The position numbers and the translations under genes are program-made. A stretch of DNA of 64,000 nucleotides from Chamaecyparis obtusa (Eukaryota > Streptophyta > Pinopsida > Cupressales > Cupressaceae), in assembly GCA_027943335.1 (NCBI GenBank), contig BSBK01007037.1, positions 689,501-753,500 of the forward strand. The letters are read 5' to 3'. The notes beneath the pieces are model-generated. The model worked only from the letters and a program-made list of their open reading frames with translations. It did not search any database and was not told where the DNA came from. Below are positions 25,513 to 36,927 of this stretch, one piece after another. How positions within the stretch are numbered: position 1 is the first letter of the stretch; every line of letters begins with the position of its first letter.

Positions 25513-26009
25513 CTCATTTTACAACAAAGGGCAGCCATCTATGGTCCAAGGTTTTAATTCAGCTGACAAGTGGAGAGCTTCTCAAGGTACTGATCTCTTT
25601 CGTAGAGAAGTTCCTACTTCATCTCAAGGTTCTTGTTTAGGTGACCAACTCCTTCAAGGTCCACAAATAGACCCATTAATTTCCAAAATTACTTCATTAA
25701 TAGGCAAAGAATTTGGTCATGCACTTCATTCTAGCACCACAAATATTTCTATTAGAAATGCCTATTTGTCAATGGCCTTGCATTTACAGGACTTGGGCAT
25801 TATCCTTGAAATGCCAGTTCGTTGCGACCTTTGGCAAGGTAGTCTCACTCCTCATTTTACAACAAAGGGAAGCCATCTATGGTCCAAGGTTTTAATTCAG
25901 ATGACAAGTGGAGAGCTTCTCAAGCTACTAATCTCTTTTGTAGAGAAGTTCCTGCTTCATCTCAAGGTTCTCGTTTAGGTGACCAACTCCTTCGAGGTCC
26001 ACAAAGGGT
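25513..26009 (+). repeat. 338-bp-offset direct duplication
   Basis: Sequence from 25513 to about 25671 recurs at 25851-26009 with few differences (shared CTCATTTTACAACAAAGGG, CTATGGTCCAAGG, GTGACCAACTCC). The unit is unrelated to the 357-bp satellite that begins about 300 bp to the right. Confidence 0.9.
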
Positions 26010-26172
26010 AGATGCAATTTTGGAAAGAGTATCCCAATTGAAGAGTAATGGAAATTCCAGTGACCATGAAGTTATTGCAGATACAATGGGTGTATCTCCT
26101 CCACTGACAAATATAAGTACTTCTAGAGACTTGAGTTTAAATGGAGACCGTCTGTTCCCAAACATGCCCTAG
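25541..26172 (+). pseudogene. Unrecognised gene-like fragment, partly duplicated
   Basis: Both copies of the duplication read MVQGFNS[AD]DKWRASQ, then a similar stretch (REVP, SSQGS, LGDQLL, GPQ). The first continues into ITSLIGKEFGHALHSSTTNI and YLSMALHLQDLGIILEMPV. The second continues into RVDAILERVSQLKSNGN and TNISTSRDLSLNGD before a TAG at 26170. A 3'-UTR-like tail follows. Both copies are open and amino-acid similar, which looks like captured gene sequence rather than noise. The first copy runs out of phase into the second, so neither is complete. I do not recognise the family. A fragment carried by the transposon is an inference. Confidence 0.4.
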
Positions 26173-26322
26173 TCAAGCAGATGAACTAGATGATGCTTGA
26201 GTAAAGAAGATAGTGGTTTATTAAAGCATCTGCATTATCCCACTTGCTATCAGTTACTACTTTTTGAGTAGCTTGCCAGTTGCTTCTGTGTAGGATTTTT
26301 GTAATATATAATGTCCTCATGC

Positions 26323-29231
26323 AAGTAAATGCCACACACAGTCGTTAGAACCCCGCCGATGACTCCATGTTGAAGTGTCCCTCAAGGTCCCTTAAGCATG
26401 AAATCAGCGATCTTTACGGGGTCATATCTCAGAGTTTGTGCGAGGTAGAATTGATCTATTAGGTGCTACAGGACTGTGCTACCACAACCTACAAAAGCCT
26501 GTCTCAATTTTCAGAGATTCAACTTATTTTAAATTTGGCAAAACATTCTCTGTCGATGTCAGAATTCAAGGTGTTCCTCAGCTGAAATGGTCAACATTGC
26601 ATATCTTTCGAATAGTCGGTCATAGCATCGAACTGTCAGTTCCAACAAGTTCAGATGGCTGGGTAAACACTAGTGGCAACCTTGTTCGCCACGCATAGTC
26701 GTTCGAACCCCGCCGACGGCTCCATGCTGAAGTGTCCCTCAAGGTAACTTAAGAATGAAATTGATGATTTTTGTGGGGTCATATCTCAGAGCTCGTGTGA
26801 GGTAGAATCAATCTGTTAGGTGCTATAGGACAGTGGTGCCGAGGCCTACAAAAGCCTATCTCAGTTTTACGAACATATTTTAAATTCAGCAACACATTCT
26901 CGGTCAGTGTTAGAACTGAAGGTGTTCCTCTGCTGAAATGGTCAACATTTCGTATCTTTCAAACCATCAGTCATATCATCAAACTATCAGTTCCAATAGC
27001 TCCAGATGGCTAGGTAAACACTAGTGGCAACCTCATTCGCCATGCACAGTCGTTTGAACCCCGCCGACGTCTCCATGCTAAAGTGTCCCTCAAGGTCCCT
27101 TAAGCATGAAATTGACAATCTTTGCGAGGTCATATCTCAGAGCTTATGTGAGGTAGAATCGATCTGTTAAGTTCTACAGGACCATGCTACCAAGGTCTAC
27201 AAAAGCCTATCTCAGTTTTCAGAGATTCAACTTATTTTAAATTCGGCAACACATTCTCAGTCGATGTCAAAACTCAAGGTGTTCCTCAGCTAAAATGGTC
27301 AATGTTGCGTATCTTTCGAACAATCGGTCGTAGCATCAAACTGTCAGTTCCAACAACACCAAATGGCCAGGTAAATGCTAGTGGAAACCTCATTCAACAC
27401 GCACAGTCACTCGAACGTTGGTGACAACTCCGTGATGAAATGTCCCTCAAGGTCCCTTGAGCATGAAATCAATGATCTTTGCAAGGTCATATCTCAAAGG
27501 TCATGCAAGGTAGAAACAATCTATTAGGTGCTATAGGACCGTGCTTCCATGGCCTCCAAAAGCCTATCTCAGTTTTCAAAGATTCAACTTATTTTAAATT
27601 CAGCAACACATTCTTGGTCGGTGTCAGTACTCAAATTATTCCTCAGCTGAAACAGTCAACCTTGCGTATCTTTCGAACAGTCGGTCATAGCATTGAACCA
27701 TCAGTTCCAACAACTCTAGATATCTAGGTAAATGCTAGTGGTAATGCCATTCACCATGCATAGTCGTTCGAACCCTGCCGATGGCTCCATGCTGAAGTGT
27801 CCCTCAAGGTCCCTTAAGCATGAAATCGGCGATCTTTGTGGGGTCATATCTCAGAGCTCGTGTGAGGTAGAATCAATCTATCATGTGTTATAGGACCGTG
27901 GTGTTGTGGCCTACAAAATCCTATCTTAGTTTTCAAAAATTCAACTTATTTTAAATTCAGCAACACATTCTCGGTCAGTGTCAGAACTCAAGGTGTTCCT
28001 CAGCTAAAACGGTCAATGTTCCGTATCTTTCAAACCATTAGTCGTAACATCAAACTATCAGTTCCAATAGCCCCAAATGGCCGATTAAATGCTAGTGGCA
28101 ACCTTGTTTGCCACGCACAGTCATTCGAACCCCACTGACGGCTCCGTGCTGAAGTATCCCTCAAGGTCCCTTAAGCATGAAATCGGTGATATTTCCAGGG
28201 TGATATCTCAGATCTCGTGCGAGGTAGAATCAATCTGTCAGATGCTACAGGACTGTGCTATCAAGGCCTACAAAGGCCTATCTCAGTTTTCAAAGATTCA
28301 ACTTATTTCAAATTCGGCAACACATTCTCGGTTAGTGTCAGAACTCAAGGTGTTCCTTAGCTGAAATGGTCAACGTTGCATATCTTTCGAACAGTCAGTC
28401 GTAGCATCAAACTGTCAGTTCCAAAAGCTCCAAATGGTCGGGTATACACTAGTGGAAACCTTGTTCACCATGCACAATTATTTGAATCCTGTTGATGGCT
28501 CCGTGCTGAAGTGTCCCTTAAGGTCCCTTAAGCATGAAATCGGTGATATTTGTGGGGTCATATCTCAAAGCTCATACGAGGTAGAATCCATCTGTCAGGT
28601 ACTACAGGACTGTACTACCAAGGCCTACAAAAGCCTATCTTAGTTTTTAGAGATTCAACTTATTTTAAATTTGGCAACACATTCTCGTTCGGTGTCAGAA
28701 CTCAAGGTGTTCCTCAGCTGTAACGGTCAACGTTGTGTATCATTCAAATAGTTGATCGTAGCATCGAACCATCAGTTCCAATAGCTCCAGATGGCTGGGT
28801 AAACACTAGTGGCAACCTCATTCACCACACACAGTCATTCAAACACCACCGACGACTCCGTGCTGAAGTGTCCCTCAAGGTCCCTTAAGCATGAAATTAG
28901 TGATCTTTGTAGGGTCATATCTCAGAGCTTGTGTGCAGTAGAATTGATTTGTTGGGTGCTACAGGACTGTGTTGCAACAACCTATAAGAGCCTATCTCAA
29001 TTTTCACAGATTCAACTTATTTTAAATTCGGCAACACATTCTCGGTCGTTGTCAGAACTCAAGGTGTTCCTCAGCTGAAACGGTCAATGTTGCGTATCTT
29101 TTGAACAGTCGGTTGTAGCATCGAACCATCAGTTCCAACAGCTCCAGATGGTCAGGTAAATGCTAGTGGAAACCTTATTTGCCATAGATAGTAGTTCGAA
29201 CCCCATCGACGGCTTCGTGCTGAAGTGTCCC
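26323..29231 (+). repeat. 357-bp satellite array, left block (about 8 monomers)
   Basis: Anchor GAAGTGTCCCTCAAGGTCCC or close variants starts at 26372, 26729, 27080, 27437, 27794, 28151, 28508, 28865 and 29222. Spacing is 357 except one 351 step (a 6-bp loss near 26868). Each monomer also holds GGCAACCTCGTTCGCCA-like, TTCGAACCCCGCCGAC, GGGGTCATATCTCAGAGC, CCTACAAAAGCCTATCTCAG, TTCAACTTATTTTAAATT and CAGCTGAAA words in fixed order. The block begins abruptly with a partial monomer and is cut at 29231 by an LTR retrotransposon. Confidence 0.97.
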
Positions 29232-31902
29232 TGTTGCCCAAAATTGCCTATTTTATACAATTTGGCTAAAATTCACTCCAAGGTCTCTGTTTTCCCCTGC
29301 CAATGTGTCCCTAAAAATTTCATGCTGCATTTTTCGGTCAGCTCTGGATTGGTTGGTAAACACTACACTGACCTAGCTTGGTAAAACACTGCAATGCTTG
29401 GTTAACACTACAATGCTCGGTTAACACCGTGGCAGTCGGTTAGCACTAAAGTGGTCAGTTATTTTTGGACCGACCTAGCTCGGTTAATACTAGACATAAT
29501 TTCCTGTGTCTCGAGCCAATTCTTGGCCTTTTCTTTTTTCATGTTACTTTATCCTGGCCTCTTTGTTAGACCAAGTTCCATCAATGTAAAAAATTTTGTG
29601 AATTGGTCTTGTCTTCGAAGTTTTCCTGCGTTTGTTCCGCCCTGCTGCAACTTGTTTTCATTTGCAAAGTAGATCCACAAGGTTTCACAGCTTGCAATTT
29701 GAACCCCATGTTCTTCAATGTGTTTTCAAGCCCCAGTTTAGATCACACATGCTAATTTGCAAAGCCCTCAGAGATTTTCAGGTTTGAATGGTTGCAGGAA
29801 ATGCTCAGGTCACAGTTTTCTAAAATGTTCATTGTCAAAAACCCTCTGTGTTTTCGACCTTCACCTTGAAAGCCCTTTGTGTTTTTGACCTTCGCTTTGA
29901 AAACCCTCCATGTTTTCGACCCCTCATGTTTCACACTTCTTCCTCTGGCAGCATTTATTTAGTAAGTGCCCAACTCTGACAAGTGGGGCCCAGTTGGTTT
30001 TCGGCAAGCTATTATACGGGTTGTTGCATGATTGCATAAGTCCTTTTCCCCTTATGCTAGCATGTGACTAACCACTGACGGTCTTGTTGAAGAATGCTAG
30101 CGGTTTGTTGCATGATCACATAGCCCCTTTTTAGGCTATGCGAACATGTGACTAGCTGTTAACCGCACCGATATGAGCCTGCAGTTTGGTGATGTGGTCG
30201 CGTTTCATTGGTCGGTTGGTGAAAAGGTTTTACAGTGGGCCTGGGATGAAAATGTGGTAAAGATCCGACGGTGGTCACATGTTCACATGGGATCTTCTGA
30301 CCCCATGCGATCATGTGACAACCATTCGATGGGATTCTTCTGCGGGTGGGTCCGATGCCATGTCGTGTTGATGTGTTCATTTCTCATTCGCCGAGCTAGC
30401 GATGACGATGCGGTTGTCAGTGGGGCCAGATTTTAAATGGTAAAGGTTTAGAGGAGGTCAGTTTTGTCATCCAGACTTGGTGGTGTTTGATAAAGTGTTT
30501 CCTTGATCGCAAATGGTTTAGCAGAGCTCCACCTTTTTTAGCGATGTGCGGTTGCACGAATAATGGTTTCCCGTAGTCGCCAGGTGAAACCAGGGTTTAA
30601 TTCGCAGTGCAATCTCAAGTCGGGTTTTTTGCCAGTGTTTGTTTGTAGGCTGTGTGTGAAGTGGAGACAGATTCTAAGAGGCTTGTCGCATGATTGCATG
30701 AAGGCTTTTGGGCTCATGCGATCATGCGACCAGTGTTATTTCAAAGGCAGTGTAACTATTTTTCACGGGCTTTCTTCTTGTGAGATGTTTGCAGCGGCGC
30801 GGTAGCTCAAAGAATTTATGTCACTAGCACATGTGTAGTTAAGGGAAGATGATGAGGTAGTCTAGCTAGCCATCAGGGGGTCGATTCTTTGTCCTAGTAG
30901 GTACCAGCCTGTGCATTCATGGCGAGCTTGTTGCAAGAAAATTGATGTCTAGGTTGCTTGTCTGGAGGTTAATTGCGGTACAAGGATGGGTCATTTATCT
31001 GATCAGCCATGTTGTAGAGAGATATTCATGATCAGACTTGGTGTTAGTTCTCAGTACCCTAGGGTTGGTTATTATATTGTAAAATCTATACCCTTGTTAG
31101 AATTTTGATTCCTGCCTGCATGTAGGGGATGTATATATTGTTTTTTTGGAGCTTGTAGAGCTCGGATTTTGCAATTTGTAAAAGAGTTTTTCTCTTTCTT
31201 GGGGAGTTATCCATGGCATTTGTTTTGCCCTCTAGCTCTTACAGCTTGTAATCTTTCATTGAAATCTCAAGTTTAATAGAGGCTATCCGTGGCATTTGTT
31301 CTAGTCTCTGGTCTTTTCCTTATCTGTATTTCTCTTATTGAATGTAATATATTGGCTTTATTGGCAAATTCTTGGAGTTCCAGAGCCCTTCTTTCTTTCA
31401 GCTTGTATGTGTACTACTGTGTATGATCTAAATTGAGTGAGTTTGTGGGTATGCTTCAACCCCCTGTCATTCTATCTCATTCATTTGCCCTTTTGCTGAA
31501 GAGAATGTTTTCTTGCAGGTCATAGGTTGTGTCTTATGTCCAGGCCCTCCTATGGAATGCTTATGCAAGCCTATTTAGAGAGATTGTGTTCTATTAGATC
31601 TGAGAGCCTTCATGCTAGTTTGGTCAGTTTATTGTATTCACTTCAATTCGGTGCATCACCTAGTAGGATAGTTTTCTTTCCTATTATTTCCATTTCATGC
31701 ATTCCTTCTAACCCTTTCCCTTCAAAGATTTAATTTCCTGTTAAGAGCAGACTAAGGTGATAATCCAAGAGGAACCAGCCTAGAACTTGGAGGTTTCATC
31801 TCAGTTAGCAAAGGTTCCACAACCCTGAGATGATTTCCATGTTATACTGAGTTATCAAGACCAAGAGAGCTTGAGACAAAGGCGCAAACTTAGTGTATAA
31901 CA
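29232..31902 (+). repeat. Left (5') LTR, about 2.67 kb
   Basis: Starts TGTTGCCCAAAATTGCC and ends TAGTGTATAACA, giving matching TGTT...AACA ends. It carries four ~46-bp hairpins (listed at 30023) and words such as TTGAATGTAATATATTGGC. Placing the end at 31902 rather than near 31878, where similarity to the right copy stops, is chosen for the TGTT...AACA ends and the adjacent PBS. Confidence 0.8.
30023..30730. repeat. Four GCATGATCGCAT-type hairpins in the left LTR
   Basis: Modules of about 46 bp at 30023-30068, 30107-30152, 30274-30319 and 30685-30730. Each has an arm like GTCGCATGATCGCAT, a loop of about 15 bases and the complementary arm ATGCGA[TA]CATGCGAC. Matching modules in the right LTR lie at about 35077-35122, 35162-35207, 35328-35373 and 35739-35784. 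Confidence 0.9.
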
Positions 31903-31906
31903 ACTC

Positions 31907-31925
31907 TGGCACGCCCGGTGGGACC
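31907..31925 (+). other. Primer-binding-site candidate
   Basis: TGGCACGCCCGGTGGGACC begins TGG, as required to pair with a tRNA CCA end, and lies 4 bp after the LTR. I cannot name the tRNA. A second LTR-end-plus-PBS-like copy is at 32051-32083. Confidence 0.55.
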
Positions 31926-32050
31926 ACAGTGAAGATCAAATTAAAGTTCAAAGGTGTTCCTCTTGGTTCATCTACAAAAGGATCAAAGAAATTCAGTACA
32001 CAAGGTCTATCAGTATAGACTCAAGCTCAAGGATTCCCCACCTTGGTGCC

Positions 32051-32083
32051 AGTGTATAACAATTATGGCACGCTCGGTGGGAC
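32051..32083 (+). repeat. Second copy of the LTR-end/PBS junction
   Basis: AGTGTATAACA followed by TGGCACGCTCGGTGGGAC repeats the arrangement at 31892-31924, about 159 bp downstream. It looks like an internal duplication. Confidence 0.7.
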
Positions 32084-32265
32084 TGAAGTTCAGATTCATG
32101 TTCAAGGTATGCTATTTCTGATATGCTGATAGCATGCTAGAGACCTAGAAGAGGTCTTTTTTGTACATATCTGGTGACTCCAGAAGGTCTATTGGTTTCA
32201 AAGGTCAAGTGCTGGTATGTTTCAAATCTCCATTTTCAGAATTCCAGCTAAATACATGAGTAGAC

Positions 32266-34034
32266 ATGTCAAGGTACTATGGATAGCCAGGTTACCCACC
32301 ATCCTATCATGAGAATAATGCTCAATGGGCTGGTTCCCAGCCCTATCAAAGCCACCCAAAGCCTCCTTTTACCCCAAGCTATTATACTTCTCAAGGGTGT
32401 CAATATATCCAGTATGCCCCAAATGAGTTCTCCCTTGTGTAAAGTTATGAGAGGGCCCTCCAACAAGATGGATCATGGGCACAAGAGGCACAATAGCAAA
32501 TGCGAAGCCAGCTTCCCCATCATGCTTACCACCTACCCTCCCCTTCTTAGCCTATTCAGCAACAGATGTAGACTCTGAGCTCAGACTTCAAGAAGATGTA
32601 GGAGGCAAAGAGTGTGTTTCTTGATTTGATTAAGCAGGTGTCTGAGATCAAGGAGCAGAGAGAGCAGGAGGCTCAGAGTTATTATGAAGAGTTAGCTCCT
32701 TATCAAGTGATGGAGGCTCTTGCTGATGAGCAATAAGTAAGGCAGTTTCAAGAGGAGATTAGATGCCGAGCTGACATGGAGACAACAAGGTTGAGATCAC
32801 AAATTGCTCAACAAGAGGCTCCTAGACCTAAGATCCCAAGCTGAGGACCCATTTGCCTCAGGATCCTACACATGAAGAGCCAAAAAAGCATGTATTTCCA
32901 AGCTTCAAGATGGGTATGCCTCCTATGTCTCCCTCTGAGCCCCCTCAATTTCATATCCCAAGTTTCAAGGCAAAAAATTCCTTTCAAGAGCCTATGCTTG
33001 AGATGTAGCCCACCACTCTACAAGAGCAACCTATTCAGAGAAGTGAGTTATCCCAAGAGACCCCTCTAGTCTCTTAGGATGATGAGGTGATTCAGATTCC
33101 CCAATGGACTTTCCCTCCTGGCTGTCAAATGCCAAGTCTTTTCAAGGATACTAGTCTAGTGTTTGAGCAAGGACCTATGGTAAATGAGCTTTCATTTGAA
33201 GAGGAGGAGAAGAAATCTGAGGTATCAGTGCAGAGTGATGACTGTGGTGAAATGGAGCAGCAAGATGAGAAGGTGGAAGTTGATGCTCAGCCTGAGCTCT
33301 TGGTTGGTTTTCTTGATGAGCTCCCTCTCTTTATTGACAATGAAGAAGAGACCAGGCCATTGCCTATGGGTGAAGGTCAATTAGAATAGTAGGTTCACTA
33401 TCAACAGGAGGTTGATATAGAAGAGGATGCCTTGTCTTTGTTTGATGAGCTGCTTGGTTTTGATGAGTAGGGAGATAAAGATGTGATCATAGCCACCCCT
33501 TTAAAGTTGCAGCAGCTAGAAGAGATTGATCTTGAGGATATGCTGATTCATGAGCTTGATCTCATTTTTGAGGAGGAGGCTTCCCAATGTGCAGAAGATA
33601 ACCAGAGCCTTGAAAAAGATTATTTGGGAAGCATCATAGGAGACTTGTGTATGGAGCCTGATTGTAATGAGCTCTTAGCCTATTTAAAGGAGGAAGATGA
33701 CAATCCCCTAACTGTGGATGATGAGTTGACCTGGCTATCCATGATGGAGGGAAACCAGGAAGATAAAGAAGAAACCATCAAGGAAAGTCCTGCCTTCAGA
33801 CTTGGAAGAGGCTGCCCCATCAGATACTTGGCCCAAAAGGAGTTCACTAAGACACTTGCATATGATACATTTGAGATGAGTGAACTTGATCTTATTTTTG
33901 TAGAGGTAGTGCATCCTCATTTGCCAAATTTTTATGTGCCTCTCATCCTTGTAGCTATCCTCATGTGCTCGATGCAAAATATCCTAATGAGGAAAGGTAG
34001 ATACTTTTCACAACCAGTGAATGGTTTTGTTTAA
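32266..34034 (+). pseudogene. Broken gag-like ORF of the LTR element
   Basis: An N-terminal tyrosine/proline-rich part starts MSRYYG then TAG (32284), followed by GYPPSYHENNAQWAGSQPY. A coiled-coil-like part follows (FLDLIKQVSEIKEQREQEAQ, near 32620-32690). From about 32870 to 34034 one frame is acidic and proline-containing (SFEEEEKKSEVSVQSDD, VDDELTWLSMMEGNQEDKEE, FRLGRGCPIRYLAQKEF). That frame is interrupted by five TAG codons (33006, 33075, 33387, 33390, 33468) and no other stop type. No zinc knuckle or enzyme domain is visible. A structural or accessory role is likely but unproven. Confidence 0.6.
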
Positions 34035-34268
34035 CTAGGTCTCTGGACTGGTTAGTTTAGGATAGGTTAGTTTTTCCTACTTTCTTCTAGCTTTCTACTT
34101 TAGTCGTTCCCTATTTTCTAAGAAGTGCTCGAGCACAAGTTCCTCTTTCCGGTTCAGTTTTGTCTCTGTCAAAGTTTTTGTGTTCCTAAGATGACCCCAT
34201 ACCCAATGGATATGTCAAGGCCACTGATCCATGTCTAGCAGGCTGACATCCAACAGAAATTGCCAAAA

Positions 34269-36926
34269 TGTTGCCCAAAATTGCCTATTTTATACAATTT
34301 GGCTAAAATTCACTCCAAGGTCTCTGTTTTCCCTTGCTAATGTGTCCCTAAAAATTTCATGCTGCATTTTTCAATCAGCTCAGGATTGGTCGGTAAACAC
34401 TACACTGACCTGGCTCGGTAAAACACTACAATGCTCGATTAACACTATAATGCTTGGTTAATACTACAATGCTCGGTTAACACTGCAGTGGTTGGTTAGC
34501 ACTAAAGTGGTCGGTTAATTTTGGACCAACCTAGCTCGGTTAATACTAGACATAATTTCCTGTGACCCAAACAAATTCATGGCCTTTTCTTTTTTCATGT
34601 TACTTTATCCTGGCCTCTCTGTTAGACCAAGTTCCATCAATGTAAAAAATTCTTTGAATTGGTCTTGTCTTCAAAGTTTTCCTACATTTGTTCTGCCCTA
34701 CTGCAACTTGTTTTCATTTGCGAAGTAGATCCACAAGGTTTCATGGCTTGCGATCTAAACCCCATATTCTTCAATGTGTTGTTAAGCCCCAGTTCAGATC
34801 ACACATGGTAATTCACAAAGCCCTCAGAGATTTTTAGGTTTGAATGGTTCTAGGAAATGCTCAGGAAGCAGTTTTCCAAAATGTTCAGTGTCGAAAACCC
34901 TCTATGTTTTCGACCTTCACCCTGAAGCCCTCTGTGTTTTCAACCTTCACTTTGAAAACCCTTCATGTTTCCGACCCCTCATGTTTCACACTTCTTCCTC
35001 TGGCGGCATTCATTTTGTAAGTGCGCAACTCTGACAATTGGGGCCCAGTTTGTTTTCGGCAAGTTGTTATGCGGGTTGTCGCATGATCGCATAAGTCCTT
35101 TTCCCCTTATGCGAGCATGCGACTAACCGTTGACGGTCCTGTTGAAGAATGCTAGTGGTTTGTCACATGATCCCATAGCCCCTTTTTAGGCTATGCGAAC
35201 ATGTGACTAGTTGTTAACCGCACCGATATGAGCCTGTAGTTTGGTGACGTGCCCATGTTTTATTGGTCGGTTGGTGACAAGGTTTTACAATGGGCCCGGG
35301 ATGCAAGTGCGGTAAAGATCCGACGGTGGTCGCATGTTCACATGGGATCTTCAGACCCCATGTGATCATGTGACAACCATTCGATGGGATTCTTCTGTGG
35401 GTGGGTCCAATGTGATGTCATGCTGATGTGTTCATTTCTCATTCACCAAGCTAGCGATGACGATGCAGTTGTTAGTGGGGCTGGATTTTAAATGGTAAAG
35501 GTTAAGAGGAGGTCAGTTTTGTCCTCTAGACTTGGCGGTGTCCGATAAAGTGTTTCCTTGATCGCAAATGGTTTAGAAGAGCTCCACCTTTTTTAGCGAT
35601 GCACAGTGGCGCGAATAATGGTTTCGCATAGTTGCCAAGTGAAAGCAGGGTTTAATTTGCAGTGCGATCTCGAGCCAGGTTTTTTGCCAGTGTTTGTCTG
35701 CAGGCCATGTGTGAAGCAGAGATAAATTCTAAGAGGCTTGTCGCATGATCGCATGAAGGCTTTTGGGCTCATGTGATCATGCGACCAGTGTTATTTCAAA
35801 GGCCACTATTTTTCATGGGCTTTCTTCTTGTGAGATGTTTGCAGCGGTGCGGTAGCTCAAAGAATTTATGTCGCTGGGACATGCATAGTTAAGGGAAGAT
35901 GATGAGGCAGTCCGGCTAGCCATCAGGGGGTTGATTCTTTGTCCCGGCAGGTACCAGCCTATGCATTCATGTAGAGCTTGTTGCAAGAAAATTGATGTCT
36001 AGGTTGCTTGTCTGCAGGTTAATTGCGGTACACGGATGGGTCATTTATTTGATCGGCCATGTTGTAGAGAGATATTTATGATCAAACTTGGCATTAGTTC
36101 TTAGTACTCTAGGGTTGGTTAGTATATTGTAAAATTTGTACCCTGGTTAGAATTTTGATTCCTGCCTGTGTGCAGGGGACGTATATATTGATTTTTTGGA
36201 GCTTGTAGAGCTCAGAGTTTGCAATTTGTAAAAGAGTTTTCTCTTTCTTGGGGAGTTATCCATGGCATTTTCTTTGCCCTCTGGCTCTTATAGCTTGTAA
36301 TCTTCCATTGAAATCTCAGGTTTAATAGAGGCTATCCGTGGCATTTGTTCTGCTCTCTTGTCTTTTCCTTATCTTTATTTCTCTTATTGAATGTAATATA
36401 TTGGCTTTATTGGCGAAGTCTTGGAGTTCCAGAGCCCTTCTTTCTTTCAGCTTATATGTGTACTACTGTGTATGATCTGATTTGAGTGATTTTGTGGGTA
36501 TTCTTCAGCCCCTATCATTCTGTCTCATTCCTGTGCCCTTTTGCTGAAGAGAACGTTTGCTTGTAGGTCATAGGTTGTGTCTTATGTCTAGGCCCTCCTA
36601 TGAAATACTTATGTAAGCCTATTTAGAGAGATTGTGTTCTATTAGATCTGAGAGCCTTCATGCTAGTTTGGTTAGTGTATTGTATTCATTTCAATTCGGT
36701 GCATCACCTAGTAGGATAGTTTTCTTTCCTATTATTTCCATTTCATGCATTCCTTCTAACCCTTTCCCTTCAAAGATTTAATTTCCTGTTAAGAGTAGAC
36801 TAAGGTGATAATCCAAGAGGAGCCAGCCTAGAACCTGGAGGTTTCCTCTCAGTTAGCAAAGGTCCCACAACCTTGAGATGATTCCCATGTTATACTGAGT
36901 TATCAAGACCAAGAGAGCTTGAGATA
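34269..36926 (+). repeat. Right (3') LTR, 3' end eroded
   Basis: Aligns along its length with the left copy, with scattered substitutions and short indels, and stops at GCTTGAGATA. The terminal AGGCGCAAACTTAGTGTATAACA-type bases of the left copy are absent. Satellite sequence resumes at about 36928. Confidence 0.85.
35077..35784. repeat. Four GCATGATCGCAT-type hairpins in the right LTR
   Basis: Same four modules in the same order. The first and fourth keep better pairing than their left-LTR counterparts (for example GCATGATCGCATAAG against GCATGATTGCATAAG). Confidence 0.9.
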
Positions 36927-36927
36927 G

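Larger units (their letters stand above)
29232..36927 (+). mobile_element. Non-autonomous LTR retrotransposon (LARD-like) nested in the satellite
   Basis: Two long direct repeats (29232-31902 and 34269-36926) start TGTTGCCC and flank about 2.4 kb. A primer-binding-site-like TGGCACGCCCGGTGGGACC lies 4 bp after the left LTR. The interior reads only as a broken gag-like protein; I see no protease, RT, RNase H or integrase. That fits a large retrotransposon derivative that depended on a relative's enzymes. The right LTR lacks about 24 terminal bases found on the left, no target duplication is visible, and about 80 bp of one satellite monomer is missing at the right junction. One deletion after insertion explains all three. 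No good polypurine tract precedes the right LTR. Confidence 0.85.
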
